Shown here: in pieces, positions 8,688-15,981 of the stretch
Numbering within the stretch: position 1 is the first letter of the stretch
How the letters are laid out: the number at the start of each line of letters is the position of its first letter
The notes under the pieces: model-generated
What the model was told of the DNA's origin: nothing
What the model saw: only the letters and a program-made list of their open reading frames with translations
Databases searched by the model: none
Position numbers and translations under genes: made by a program
NCBI GenBank assembly: GCA_022563685.1
Contig: JADFMY010000015.1
Location: 1 to 39,518 of the forward strand
From: Pseudomonadota bacterium
GTDB taxonomy: Bacteria; Pseudomonadota; Gammaproteobacteria; GCA-001735895
Length of the DNA stretch: 39,518 nt
Direction: 5' to 3'

Positions 8688-9002
8688 ATGACGGATACCT
8701 CGGTAATCGAATACGAAATGGGTTACCGTGCTGACGAGTTCGGCAATGTGTTGAATGGTTCGTTTAGCGGTGAAAAATCGCCTTATCGCTGTGAGGGCAT
8801 TGCGCCAAATCACTGGCGTATCAGCCTGGCAGGCAAGACTATTTTGCTGGATATCCAGGTTTCGGAAAAACCACCACGGAAGCTGGGTCTGTTTGTACTC
8901 CCGGTATTACAGGTCCGTTTTCATATAAAGCATAGCGACGAGGATCAGCAAGCTCAATTTTTTGATCGCTTTTTCAAGTACTTCCACAAGGGTGGGGGAT
9001 GA
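8688..9002 (+). CDS. unrecognised 104-aa protein, candidate AOR accessory factor
   Basis: The ATG follows the stop codon of the MoaD-like gene with no spacer, and its own stop overlaps the next start as ATGA, so it is translationally locked into the AOR operon. The 104-residue product has no signal peptide or membrane helix. It reads as a compact alternating beta-strand protein: a motif NHWRISLAGKTILLDI, a segment LGLFVLPVLQVRFHI, and an aromatic tail FFDRFFKYFHKGGG. I recognise no family. The C-terminal glycine triplet is reminiscent of a ubiquitin-like tail but the rest does not match MoaD. A role in cofactor insertion or in holding the carrier and the adenylyltransferase together is inferred only from position. 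Confidence 0.8.
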   Translation: MTDTSVIEYEMGYRADEFGNVLNGSFSGEKSPYRCEGIAPNHWRISLAGKTILLDIQVSEKPPRKLGLFVLPVLQVRFHIKHSDEDQQAQFFDRFFKYFHKGGG

Positions 9003-9736
9003 ACGAGGAACAGAGCGATCGCTACAGCCGCCAGATTCGTTTGCCGCAAATAGGTGAGCAGGGGCAGCAAAAAATTCTCGACGCGAATGCGCTGATTATC
9101 GGCATGGGTGGCCTCGGGTCGCCAGCCGCTTTGTACCTGGCCGCCGCCGGAATCGGCAAGCTTGTGATCAGCGACTACGATGTGGTGGAAGAATCAAACC
9201 TGCAGCGCCAGATCATCCATACCCGTGCTTCGGTCGGGGAGCTTAAGACCGATTCGGCAAAACGCAGTATCGAGGCGCTCAATCCTGACTGCGAGGTCGA
9301 GCCGATTAATTACCAGATCGACGGTGACGAATTGAAGGCTATCATCGATAGTGTCGATATCGTGCTGGACTGTTGCGATAACTTCCCAACCCGTTTCGAA
9401 GTCAATCGCGCTTGCGTAGAAAGTACTACACCGCTGGTGTCTGGTGCGGCGATTAGGCTGGAAGGTCAGATCATGAATTACCAGCCGGGTGTTGGGAGTC
9501 CCTGCTACCAGTGCCTGTATACGCAGGTGTATGAGAATGCCGAAACCTGCGAGATGGAGGGTGTGTTGGGTCCGGTGGTCGGGGTCATTGGCACCCTGCA
9601 GGCTTTGCAGGCGCTCTTGATATTAACCGGTCTGGGAGAGCCATTGATCGGAAGATTATTATTACTCGACGCCGCGAATATGGAATGGCAAGCGGTGAAC
9701 CTGCCCAAAAATCCGGCCTGCCCGGTGTGCGGGTAG
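8999..9736 (+). CDS. MoeB/ThiF-family adenylyltransferase
   Basis: A 245-residue E1-like enzyme that activates the di-glycine end of a MoaD/ThiS-type carrier with ATP. The nucleotide-binding loop GMGGLGSPAALYLAAAGIG lies near residues 35-53, followed by the acidic ISDYDVVEESNLQRQ metal/ATP motif and the CCDNFPTRFEVN stretch. Zinc-binding cysteine pairs are visible as YQCLY with an upstream cysteine and as the terminal CPVCG. There is no C-terminal rhodanese domain. It is the last gene of the AOR operon and the obvious partner for the carrier at 8436. It may also serve the one at 2937. Whether it should be called moeB or an AOR-specific paralogue is unclear. Confidence 0.88.
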   Translation: MNEEQSDRYSRQIRLPQIGEQGQQKILDANALIIGMGGLGSPAALYLAAAGIGKLVISDYDVVEESNLQRQIIHTRASVGELKTDSAKRSIEALNPDCEVEPINYQIDGDELKAIIDSVDIVLDCCDNFPTRFEVNRACVESTTPLVSGAAIRLEGQIMNYQPGVGSPCYQCLYTQVYENAETCEMEGVLGPVVGVIGTLQALQALLILTGLGEPLIGRLLLLDAANMEWQAVNLPKNPACPVCG

Positions 9737-9877
9737 GGCCGAATTCATTCGACTGGTAACCTGTAGGGTCGATTTCAATCGACCAAAAGAGGAGATCATT
9801 TCCAGGCGCGGCGGAATTACATGCCTAACCAATTCTGTAGAATTATCGTTTTATCGGTCGAATGAATTCGACCCTAC
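9733..9877. repeat. palindromic repeat cluster, likely bidirectional terminator
   Basis: Three copies of a roughly 21-base element with consensus GTAGGG(T/C)CGA-N6-TCGAC lie at 9733-9753, 9763-9783 and, inverted, 9855-9877. The second and third copies can pair to form a long stem between two convergent genes. The first copy contains the TAG stop of the MoeB-like gene, and the third overlaps the last eight codons of mobB. A further half-length copy is at 19128-19147. The cluster probably ends transcription from both sides. Confidence 0.75.
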
Positions 9878-10411
9878 CTCATTTAGGGAACCTCCCAGGT
9901 AAATCTGTTGGTAAATAAATTCCGCAATACGCTTTGGATCATTGATATCCAGTACCGGAATCGTGGTTGGATGCGAAGGCGTGGCATCGCAGGCGATGGC
10001 AATGATGGCCGGGTCATCCGGGTAGAGATACGGTTTGCCCAGTGCCTTGCGATGCAATTCGATCTTGGCAAATTCGAGGTGCTTGTATCCTTCGACCAGC
10101 ACCAGGTCGGCCTTGGCCGGGTTCAGTGATTCGATAATCTGCTCCAGGGACGGTTCTTCTGCGGGCCCGTCAAATTCGCTGATCACCGCCATCCGGGTGT
10201 GAGTACAGATCACGGTTTGATCGGCACCCGCTTTGCGCAATTCGTAACTGTCTTTACCGGGTTGATCCAGATCGAAGTGGTGATGCGCATGCTTGATCAC
10301 CGCGACCTTTAATCCTCGCGATTTTAGTTGCGGGATAACGCCTGTGAGCAGGGTCGTTTTTCCGGTACCGCTGTAAGCGCTGAAACCAACCACTGGCAGG
10401 TTAGAAATCAT
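9851..10411 (-). CDS. mobB: molybdopterin-guanine dinucleotide biosynthesis adapter MobB
   Basis: A 186-residue P-loop protein. The Walker A motif is SGTGKTTLL at about residues 14-22, then KHAHHHFDLDQPGKDSY, which is diagnostic of MobB, and LVLVEGYKH as the Walker B-like segment. MobB binds GTP and assists MobA in forming the guanine dinucleotide form of the cofactor. Its start overlaps the mobA stop by four bases, so the two are translationally coupled. The last eight residues before the stop are encoded by a dispersed palindromic repeat, so the natural C-terminus may have been altered by the repeat. Confidence 0.92.
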   Translation of the reverse strand: MISNLPVVGFSAYSGTGKTTLLTGVIPQLKSRGLKVAVIKHAHHHFDLDQPGKDSYELRKAGADQTVICTHTRMAVISEFDGPAEEPSLEQIIESLNPAKADLVLVEGYKHLEFAKIELHRKALGKPYLYPDDPAIIAIACDATPSHPTTIPVLDINDPKRIAEFIYQQIYLGGSLNEVGSNSFDR

Positions 10412-11004
10412 CCCTTTACCTGTAACATTCGTTGGCGATCCTCGGGGGTGTTGATATTTTCAAACATAGCGCGTTGATCCGAAAAATCAACCAGCGCATA
10501 ATCATGCTGCGCGTACCAGCGGTCTATTTTACGATCACCACTTTGCAGAAATAGCGCCAGGCTGTCATGCAAGCTGGTATCGATCAGTGCGTAAACCGGT
10601 TGCAAACGCTCACCGTCATGCGCCACACAAATCGGTGCCCCGGTTTTGTCCTGTGTATCGACAAATCGCTCGATGAAATTTTCGGCAAGCAACGGGCTAT
10701 CGCAGGGCAGCGTCAGGATATAGTCGGTCTCAACCACGGTCATCGCACTGGCAAATCCGGCGAGCGGTCCCTGAAAATTCTCAAGCTCGTCGGCGACAAC
10801 CGGGTACCCGTATGATTGGTACCTGGACTGGTTGCGATTGGCATTGATGACAATATTGGGCACCTGCTTGCGTAAACTATCGATCAGAATTTCGATCAGT
10901 AATCGGCCTTCGAACTCGAGTAGCCCTTTATCCTTTCCCCCCATGCGCCGGCCCTGACCGCCGGCCAGGATAACTGCGGTGAGATCGCTACTTTTCATGC
11001 TCAT
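10408..11004 (-). CDS. mobA: molybdenum cofactor guanylyltransferase MobA
   Basis: A 198-residue nucleotidyltransferase that joins GMP from GTP to Mo- or W-molybdopterin. The N-terminal GTP-binding signature LAGGQGRRMGGKDKGL is at about residues 13-28, and the LTLPCDSPLL segment supplies the metal-binding aspartate near 100. Length is close to E. coli MobA (194). It overlaps the ABC ATPase gene upstream and mobB downstream by four bases each, so tupA-tupB-tupC-mobA-mobB appear to form one transcript. Archaeal-type AOR enzymes do not need the guanine nucleotide, so the product may instead serve formate dehydrogenase or other enzymes elsewhere in the genome. Confidence 0.93.
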   Translation of the reverse strand: MSMKSSDLTAVILAGGQGRRMGGKDKGLLEFEGRLLIEILIDSLRKQVPNIVINANRNQSRYQSYGYPVVADELENFQGPLAGFASAMTVVETDYILTLPCDSPLLAENFIERFVDTQDKTGAPICVAHDGERLQPVYALIDTSLHDSLALFLQSGDRKIDRWYAQHDYALVDFSDQRAMFENINTPEDRQRMLQVKG

Positions 11005-11717
11005 TTCGATCGAGTTTGCTGGTATGTTTTTAAATCTGCCACTTTGCCCGGCTCCACGTTGTCCGCTTGCAGCCTGTGCCTGACCAGTTTCAGTTCGCGA
11101 CCTTGCAAGCTACTGAAAAAATCGGGGGCGTGAGTCGCTATCACTATTGCCATGCCATTGCCCAAAAATTCCTCCAACATGCGCAGTGTTTTGCTGCGAC
11201 TGTCGGAATCAAGATTGGCGGTGGGTTCGTCGAGTAGCAATATTTGCGGGTTTCTCAGGCGTGTCCGCGAGAGTGCCACGCGCTGTTGCTGGCCACCCGA
11301 TAAACTCACAGCCTGTTGCATCGCCAGGGACTCAAGCCCAGCCCAGTGCAATACCTGGCTGACCGATTTGGCTTTATCGATAATGGCTGGATTGAGCTTC
11401 GCCGTGTACTCGAGATTGCGTTGCAGGGTTCCGGCCAGCATATAGGGTTGCTGGTGCAGGTACATGATCGATTGCAGCAAACGGGCGCGGCAAGCCCGCC
11501 AGGACCTGGTTTCAGCCTGATCGATCGAAATCCCGAAGCGGTTCGGCTTTTCAATTCCTGCCAGGATTCGTAACAGGGTAGTCTTTCCCGATCCATTTTC
11601 CCCGGTGATCAGCAGGCAATCACCGTCGTGGATAGAAATCGATACCTCGTCCAGCACTATATTTTTGCCGTATTGCTTGGAAATACTCTGGTAGTCGAAG
11701 TGGAAGCCGTCAATCAT
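11001..11717 (-). CDS. tupC: tungstate ABC transporter ATP-binding protein TupC
   Basis: A 238-residue ABC ATPase with Walker A GENGSGKT (residues 39-46), signature LSGGQQQRVALSR and Walker B ILLLDEPT, followed by an H-loop IATHAPDF. It is encoded directly after the permease with a four-base overlap and before mobA. In the TupABC family it drives high-affinity uptake of tungstate. There is no C-terminal TOBE/Mop domain of the ModC kind; the protein stops soon after the H-loop, as is usual for TupC. Confidence 0.9.
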   Translation of the reverse strand: MIDGFHFDYQSISKQYGKNIVLDEVSISIHDGDCLLITGENGSGKTTLLRILAGIEKPNRFGISIDQAETRSWRACRARLLQSIMYLHQQPYMLAGTLQRNLEYTAKLNPAIIDKAKSVSQVLHWAGLESLAMQQAVSLSGGQQQRVALSRTRLRNPQILLLDEPTANLDSDSRSKTLRMLEEFLGNGMAIVIATHAPDFFSSLQGRELKLVRHRLQADNVEPGKVADLKTYQQTRSK

Positions 11718-12415
11718 GGGTTAATACTGCCTTTACCCTGTACGTAGTGCAACAATGCATTCAGCATGAATGCCAGGAATAGCAATACCGCCCCGAGCGC
11801 TATGCCCTGAGCGAAATTCCCCTTGCTGGTTTCCAGTGCAATTGCAGTCGGGATATTGCGCGTGTAATGCGCGATATTGCCACCTAGCATCATCGAAGCG
11901 CCAACTTCAGAAATGATACGCCCGTAAGCGGCGAGTAACGCTGCCATCAAGCCGAAGCGGATTTCGTAAAGCACGGTCACAAAAGCATAACGGCGATTCG
12001 CACCGAGCGTCCGTGCGGTTTCCCAGGCGCGACGATCGGCCGCCTGGAATGACGAGTGTGTCATTGCGACCAGGATCGGCAGGCAGAGTAGAAACTGCCC
12101 GAGCATCATCGCAGTCTGGGTGAACAACAGGCGAAAGTCGCCAAGAGGACCCTGTCGCGATAACACGATAAAAAGGGTCAGGCCGATCACCACGGCTGGA
12201 ATTGACAGGAAAGTGCTAAACAGTGCAATGAGGAAGCGACGTCCAAAGAAATCGCCGTAGGCGAGCAAAAACGCAATGAGCAGGGCTGGTGGGATCGCGA
12301 ACAGGATCGCGAGCGAAGAAACCCGGAATGAAATACCGACAATTTCCCAGATCTCGGCGTTACCACTAAATAGTAGCCTGAAAGCTTCGAGCGTGCTGGC
12401 AAGCAATACTTCCAT
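11714..12415 (-). CDS. tupB: tungstate ABC transporter permease TupB
   Basis: A 233-residue inner-membrane permease with about five or six hydrophobic helices, for example ISFRVSSLAILFAIPPALLIAF and GLMAALLAAYGRIISEVGASM. The latter includes the EAA-type loop (GRIISEVGA) that contacts the ATPase. An AAGGAG site lies before the ATG. It lies between the binding protein and the ATPase, in the usual tupABC order. The sequence resembles TupB/WtpB-like permeases more than ModB, which is supported by the TupA type of its binding protein. Confidence 0.9.
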   Translation of the reverse strand: MEVLLASTLEAFRLLFSGNAEIWEIVGISFRVSSLAILFAIPPALLIAFLLAYGDFFGRRFLIALFSTFLSIPAVVIGLTLFIVLSRQGPLGDFRLLFTQTAMMLGQFLLCLPILVAMTHSSFQAADRRAWETARTLGANRRYAFVTVLYEIRFGLMAALLAAYGRIISEVGASMMLGGNIAHYTRNIPTAIALETSKGNFAQGIALGAVLLFLAFMLNALLHYVQGKGSINP

Positions 12416-12443
12416 TGATACTCCTTCTTAGGCGATAGAAATT

Positions 12444-13283
12444 TTAGGGTCCACCCTGTCCGGACAAGGGAATAAACAGTTGCTCACCCTGCACCTTGAA
12501 TTCCGCGATTAACTGTTGCCCCTTGCTCGAAGTAAGCCAGCGGATCAGGCTTTGGGCGCCTGAGTAATTGACATGGCTGTGGCGCCAGGGATTGACCGCG
12601 ATAATGCCGTAAGGATTAAAAAGTGGTTGGTCACCATGATATAACAGGGCCAGATTCGATTTCGACCGATAAGCCAGCCAGGTGCCTCTATCAGTCATTG
12701 TATAAGCACCCAGTTCATTGGCTATTTGAATCACTTTCCCCATGCCCTGGCCTACCTCCTTGTACCAGTCACCCTCGGGTGAATAGTCGATTCCCTTCCA
12801 TAAGGATAATTCTTTCTTGTGTGTACCGGAGTCGTCACCGCGCGAAATGAACGTGTTTTGAGACTTGCGGATCTTGTCCAGTGCTTCGAAAACCGATTGG
12901 CTGGAAGCTATCTTTGCCGGGTCGGTTGGTGGCCCGACCAGGACAAAATCGTTATACATCACGTCGAAACGCTCGACACCAAACCCGGAGTCGACGAATT
13001 TCTGTTCGGCGCTCCTGGCGTGGACCAGCACCACATCGACGTCACCATCCTTGCCCAGGCGCAGCGCCTTACCGGTCCCTACCGCTATGTAATGCACCCG
13101 GATGGAGCTGTCTTTTTCAAATTCGGGCAACAGGTAGTCGAGTAATCCTGAATTGGCTGTACTGGTCGTTGTCGCCAGCAGCAGCAGCGAGTCGTTGTCG
13201 TCATTTGCGCCGGAAGAGACGGGGAGCGCACTAAACAGGGCCGCGATAAAAATGGCTCGAATAAGGCGCCGGGTAATTAACAT
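12444..13283 (-). CDS. tupA: tungstate-binding periplasmic protein TupA
   Basis: A 279-residue secreted binding protein. An ATG at 13283 gives an N-terminal signal peptide with two arginines, a hydrophobic core and a SSGA-type cleavage site; a TTG at 13301 is the alternative start. The mature part begins with the TupA signature TTTSTANSGLLDYLLPEFE and continues with VGTGKALRLG, DVVLVHA and ISRGDDSGTHKKE, which are the oxyanion-binding segments of this family. TupA proteins are known for strong preference for tungstate over molybdate. It opens the tupABC-mobAB unit. Its presence beside a tungsten AOR is consistent with metal supply for that enzyme. Confidence 0.93.
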   Translation of the reverse strand: MLITRRLIRAIFIAALFSALPVSSGANDDNDSLLLLATTTSTANSGLLDYLLPEFEKDSSIRVHYIAVGTGKALRLGKDGDVDVVLVHARSAEQKFVDSGFGVERFDVMYNDFVLVGPPTDPAKIASSQSVFEALDKIRKSQNTFISRGDDSGTHKKELSLWKGIDYSPEGDWYKEVGQGMGKVIQIANELGAYTMTDRGTWLAYRSKSNLALLYHGDQPLFNPYGIIAVNPWRHSHVNYSGAQSLIRWLTSSKGQQLIAEFKVQGEQLFIPLSGQGGP

Positions 13284-13339
13284 AAGAGAAGGGCTCGACA
13301 AAAGAAATAAATTATATCAAGCTGATGCCCCACATACTA

Positions 13340-13353
13340 CGCTATACATAGTG
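13340..13353. promoter_or_regulatory. near-palindrome in the tupA-moaB divergent promoter region
   Basis: A 14-base imperfect palindrome, CGCTAT-AC-ATAGTG, lies about midway between the tupA and moaB starts. Slightly larger flanking arms (CCACA and TGTGG) extend the symmetry. Half-sites resemble the CGnTAT element seen in ModE operators, so an oxyanion-responsive regulator could bind here. This is a visual suggestion only. Confidence 0.3.
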
Positions 13354-13406
13354 TGGTTTTTGACCATTAGCAAGTAGCACCAAAGACGTTGGAGACCTGA
13401 TAAAGC

Positions 13407-13925
13407 ATGAGTGAAACTCGAGAATTCATTGCCTTAAACATTGCCGTGTTGACCGTATCAGACTCTCGTGACGAGTCTAACGACAAGTCTGGTGGACTTC
13501 TGGTGCAACAGCTAAGCGATTCAGGGCACAAGCTGGCAGAGAAATCCATGGTGCCGGACGACAAGTACCGTATTCGCGAGGTTATCTCACGGTGGATTGC
13601 AGACGAGTCAATCCAGGTTATCCTGACTACCGGTGGAACCGGCGTAACCGGCCGCGATGGTACGCCGGAGGCTGTCACACCGTTGCTGGATAAGATCATC
13701 GATGGATTTGGTGAAACGTTTCGTAGCCTGTCCTACCAGAGTATCGGAACCTCAACCCTGCAATCACGAGCGCTGGCCGGTGTCGCCAACGGCACCTATG
13801 TCTTTTGCATGCCGGGCTCCCCGGGCGCCTGCAAAGATGCCTGGACGAAATTGATTAGCGCGCAACTCGATTACCGTACGCGGCCGTGTAATTTGGTGGA
13901 GTTGATGCCGCGGTTGCGGGAGTGA
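13407..13925 (+). CDS. moaB: molybdopterin adenylyltransferase MoaB/MogA family
   Basis: A 172-residue protein of the MoaB/MogA fold that adenylylates molybdopterin before metal insertion by MoeA. It shows TVSDSRDESNDKSG near the start, the nucleotide-binding TTGGTGVTGRDGTPEA at about 70-85, and the FCMPGSPGACKDAW segment near 135. The length and sequence are closer to E. coli MoaB (170) than MogA (195). MoaB proteins take the MogA role in many organisms, including AOR-bearing ones. It has a GGAGA site ahead of the ATG and is divergent from tupA, with a shared 120-base regulatory region. It converges with fdhD, with a 10-base gap. Confidence 0.92.
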   Translation: MSETREFIALNIAVLTVSDSRDESNDKSGGLLVQQLSDSGHKLAEKSMVPDDKYRIREVISRWIADESIQVILTTGGTGVTGRDGTPEAVTPLLDKIIDGFGETFRSLSYQSIGTSTLQSRALAGVANGTYVFCMPGSPGACKDAWTKLISAQLDYRTRPCNLVELMPRLRE

Positions 13926-13935
13926 TGAGACACAT

Positions 13936-14820
13936 TTAACTACCCCGCCCTCTGGAAGAAGCAACACTCTTGACCTCAGGCACCGCATCGAACTCGATAA
14001 ACTCCCGTCCATGATACACCAGAAAATGGCGTCCCTTGGCGCGTGCGATTAAGGTCACCCCAACTTTTTCGGCGATATCGAGCCCCATGCGGGTGATTCC
14101 TGAGCGGGACAACAATACCGGGATGCCCATCAAGGCTATCTTGATCACCATCTCGGAGGTAAGACGGCCGGTGGTGTAAAACAGTTTATTGCTACCGCCC
14201 AAATCGTTTAACCACATGTACCCGGCAATCGCGTCGACCGCATTGTGCCGTCCGACGTCTTCGATGAATTGCTCTATACCCAGGTCTTCGCTGCATAGTG
14301 CACAGCCGTGCACCGCACCGGCATTTTTGTACACTTCATTGTATTCGTTGAGGGTGTTCAACAGGTGATAAATAGCCGACTGCCGCAGCACAGGCTGTTG
14401 CAGCGAGAGCTTGTCGATCTCCTCCATCAAGTTGCCGAATACTGTGCCCTGGCCGCAACCGGTAGTGACGGTTTTGTGGCTCAGCTTGGTATCGAGATTT
14501 TCGATCCCGGCGTAGGTGGTAATCGCCACCGATTCGGTTTCCCAGTCGACCTGTATAGCCTTGATCGCTTCGATGTCGTCGACCAGGCGTTGATTGCGCA
14601 ACCAGCCCAGTATCAAAAGCTCGGGATGGTTGCCGAGGGTCATTAAAGTGACAATTTCGCGTTTATCGAGATAAATGGTGAGCGCCCGCTCGACCGCAAT
14701 CGAGCCTTCGATGGCCTGGTTATATTCATTGTAGGAGGTGACGGCGGTGGTCGCTTCGAGGCCGGCGCTGGTCAATTCTGGCAGGCGTCGATTGGGTTTG
14801 CTGATTGCTGTCGACGACAT
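13936..14820 (-). CDS. fdhD: formate dehydrogenase accessory sulfurtransferase FdhD
   Basis: A 294-residue protein, close to the usual 270-290. FdhD moves sulfur from IscS to the bis-pyranopterin cofactor and is needed for active formate dehydrogenase. The sulfur-relay CxxC is present as HGCALC in the middle of the chain. Other family signatures are TTGCGQGT, the DVGRHNAVDAIAGY stretch and the nearby FYTTGRLTSEMV and PVLLSRSG segments. It follows moaA by 15 bases and probably shares its transcript. No formate dehydrogenase gene lies in the window, so its client is elsewhere, or it acts on the tungsten AOR cofactor; the latter is speculation. Confidence 0.93.
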   Translation of the reverse strand: MSSTAISKPNRRLPELTSAGLEATTAVTSYNEYNQAIEGSIAVERALTIYLDKREIVTLMTLGNHPELLILGWLRNQRLVDDIEAIKAIQVDWETESVAITTYAGIENLDTKLSHKTVTTGCGQGTVFGNLMEEIDKLSLQQPVLRQSAIYHLLNTLNEYNEVYKNAGAVHGCALCSEDLGIEQFIEDVGRHNAVDAIAGYMWLNDLGGSNKLFYTTGRLTSEMVIKIALMGIPVLLSRSGITRMGLDIAEKVGVTLIARAKGRHFLVYHGREFIEFDAVPEVKSVASSRGRGS

Positions 14821-14835
14821 ATCAGCTACTTGCTG

Positions 14836-15855
14836 CTAACCGCCAGTCATATTCATGTGACGCAGCAGGATGGTTTGCGAATTCAGGTTGAAGTCATGGC
14901 CTTTGGGCTTGATATCCATCGCATCGATGATGGCCTGATCCAGCGCTGCTCGATTCTCAGGGTTGGCACGAATGACATGGCGCAGATCGACCGAATGTTC
15001 CTGGCCCAGACACAACAGCAGGCGACCCTCCGCGGTGACACGAACGCGATTGCAGCTTTCGCAAAAGTTATGGCTGTGCGGTGAGATGAACCCTACCCGG
15101 GTATTTTCATGCTCGTTCAGACGAAAATAACGCGTCGGACCGGCTGTATGCATGGTACTCGGTACGAGATCGTAGTGCTGCTCCAGATCCTCTAATATCT
15201 GGTCGCTGGAATAATACGCCGCGGCACGTTCGTGGTGGGTGTTTTCACCCAGCGGCATTTCCTCGATGAAGCTGATATCGATGCCATGGTCGACGCAATA
15301 TTTAACCAGATCGAGAACTTCTTCATGGTTGTGGTTTTTCAACACCACCGCGTTGATTTTGATTTTTTTGAAATCGCAGGCGATAGCTGCATCGATTCCA
15401 TCCAGTGTCCGCTTCAAATCACCCACCCGCGTCATTTCGTGAAACAGCCCGGGGCGCAGGGTATCGAGGCTGACGTTGATACGGGTGACACCCGCTGACT
15501 TCAACTGTTTCGCGTATTTTTCTAGCTGGGTGCCGTTGGTGGTTAAGGTCAGATCCTTCAGGGCTTCGATTTCACCCAGCCGGTTGAATAACTGCATGAT
15601 ATTTCTGCGTACCAACGGTTCTCCACCGGTGATACGAATCTTGTCGACGCCCAGATCGATAAACGAGCGTGCGACAGTTTCCATTTCTTCGAGCGTTAAC
15701 AACTGCGTGCGGGGAACGAATGTCATTTTCTCCGGCATGCAGTAAACACAACGCAGGTCACAGCGGTCGGTCACCGACAGGCGCACATAGTTGATCGTAC
15801 GAGCGAAGCGATCGACGAGCCGGAGTTTCTCAGCAGAGCGAATTGAGCTGGACAT
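14836..15855 (-). CDS. moaA: GTP 3',8-cyclase MoaA
   Basis: A 339-residue radical SAM enzyme for the first step of pterin synthesis. The AdoMet cluster cysteines are C32, C36 and C39 (DRCDLRCVYCM). The C-terminal cluster cysteines sit in FCESCNRVRVTAEGRLLLCLG, and the chain ends in the MTGG di-glycine typical of MoaA. ITGGEPL is the conserved AdoMet-binding motif. Length matches the family. It is upstream of fdhD on the same strand and divergent from the amidase gene. The next enzyme, MoaC, is not in the window. I saw no Moco-type leader motif in the 126 bases upstream. Confidence 0.95.
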   Translation of the reverse strand: MSSSIRSAEKLRLVDRFARTINYVRLSVTDRCDLRCVYCMPEKMTFVPRTQLLTLEEMETVARSFIDLGVDKIRITGGEPLVRRNIMQLFNRLGEIEALKDLTLTTNGTQLEKYAKQLKSAGVTRINVSLDTLRPGLFHEMTRVGDLKRTLDGIDAAIACDFKKIKINAVVLKNHNHEEVLDLVKYCVDHGIDISFIEEMPLGENTHHERAAAYYSSDQILEDLEQHYDLVPSTMHTAGPTRYFRLNEHENTRVGFISPHSHNFCESCNRVRVTAEGRLLLCLGQEHSVDLRHVIRANPENRAALDQAIIDAMDIKPKGHDFNLNSQTILLRHMNMTGG

Positions 15856-15981
15856 AGACCAGGCATTCTAGCAAGTATTGAGCGGAATAGAAAAGCTATA
15901 AAGCAAAGGGTTATTAACGCGGGATTTGGTCTGTCGCAAGCTTGTGATAAAGTTTAGCCCCGACTGGTAAGAGATCCATCG

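Noticed and set aside
9733-9877. Insertion-sequence ends
   Set aside because: The inverted copies enclose only about 70 bases with no transposase frame and no direct target duplication.
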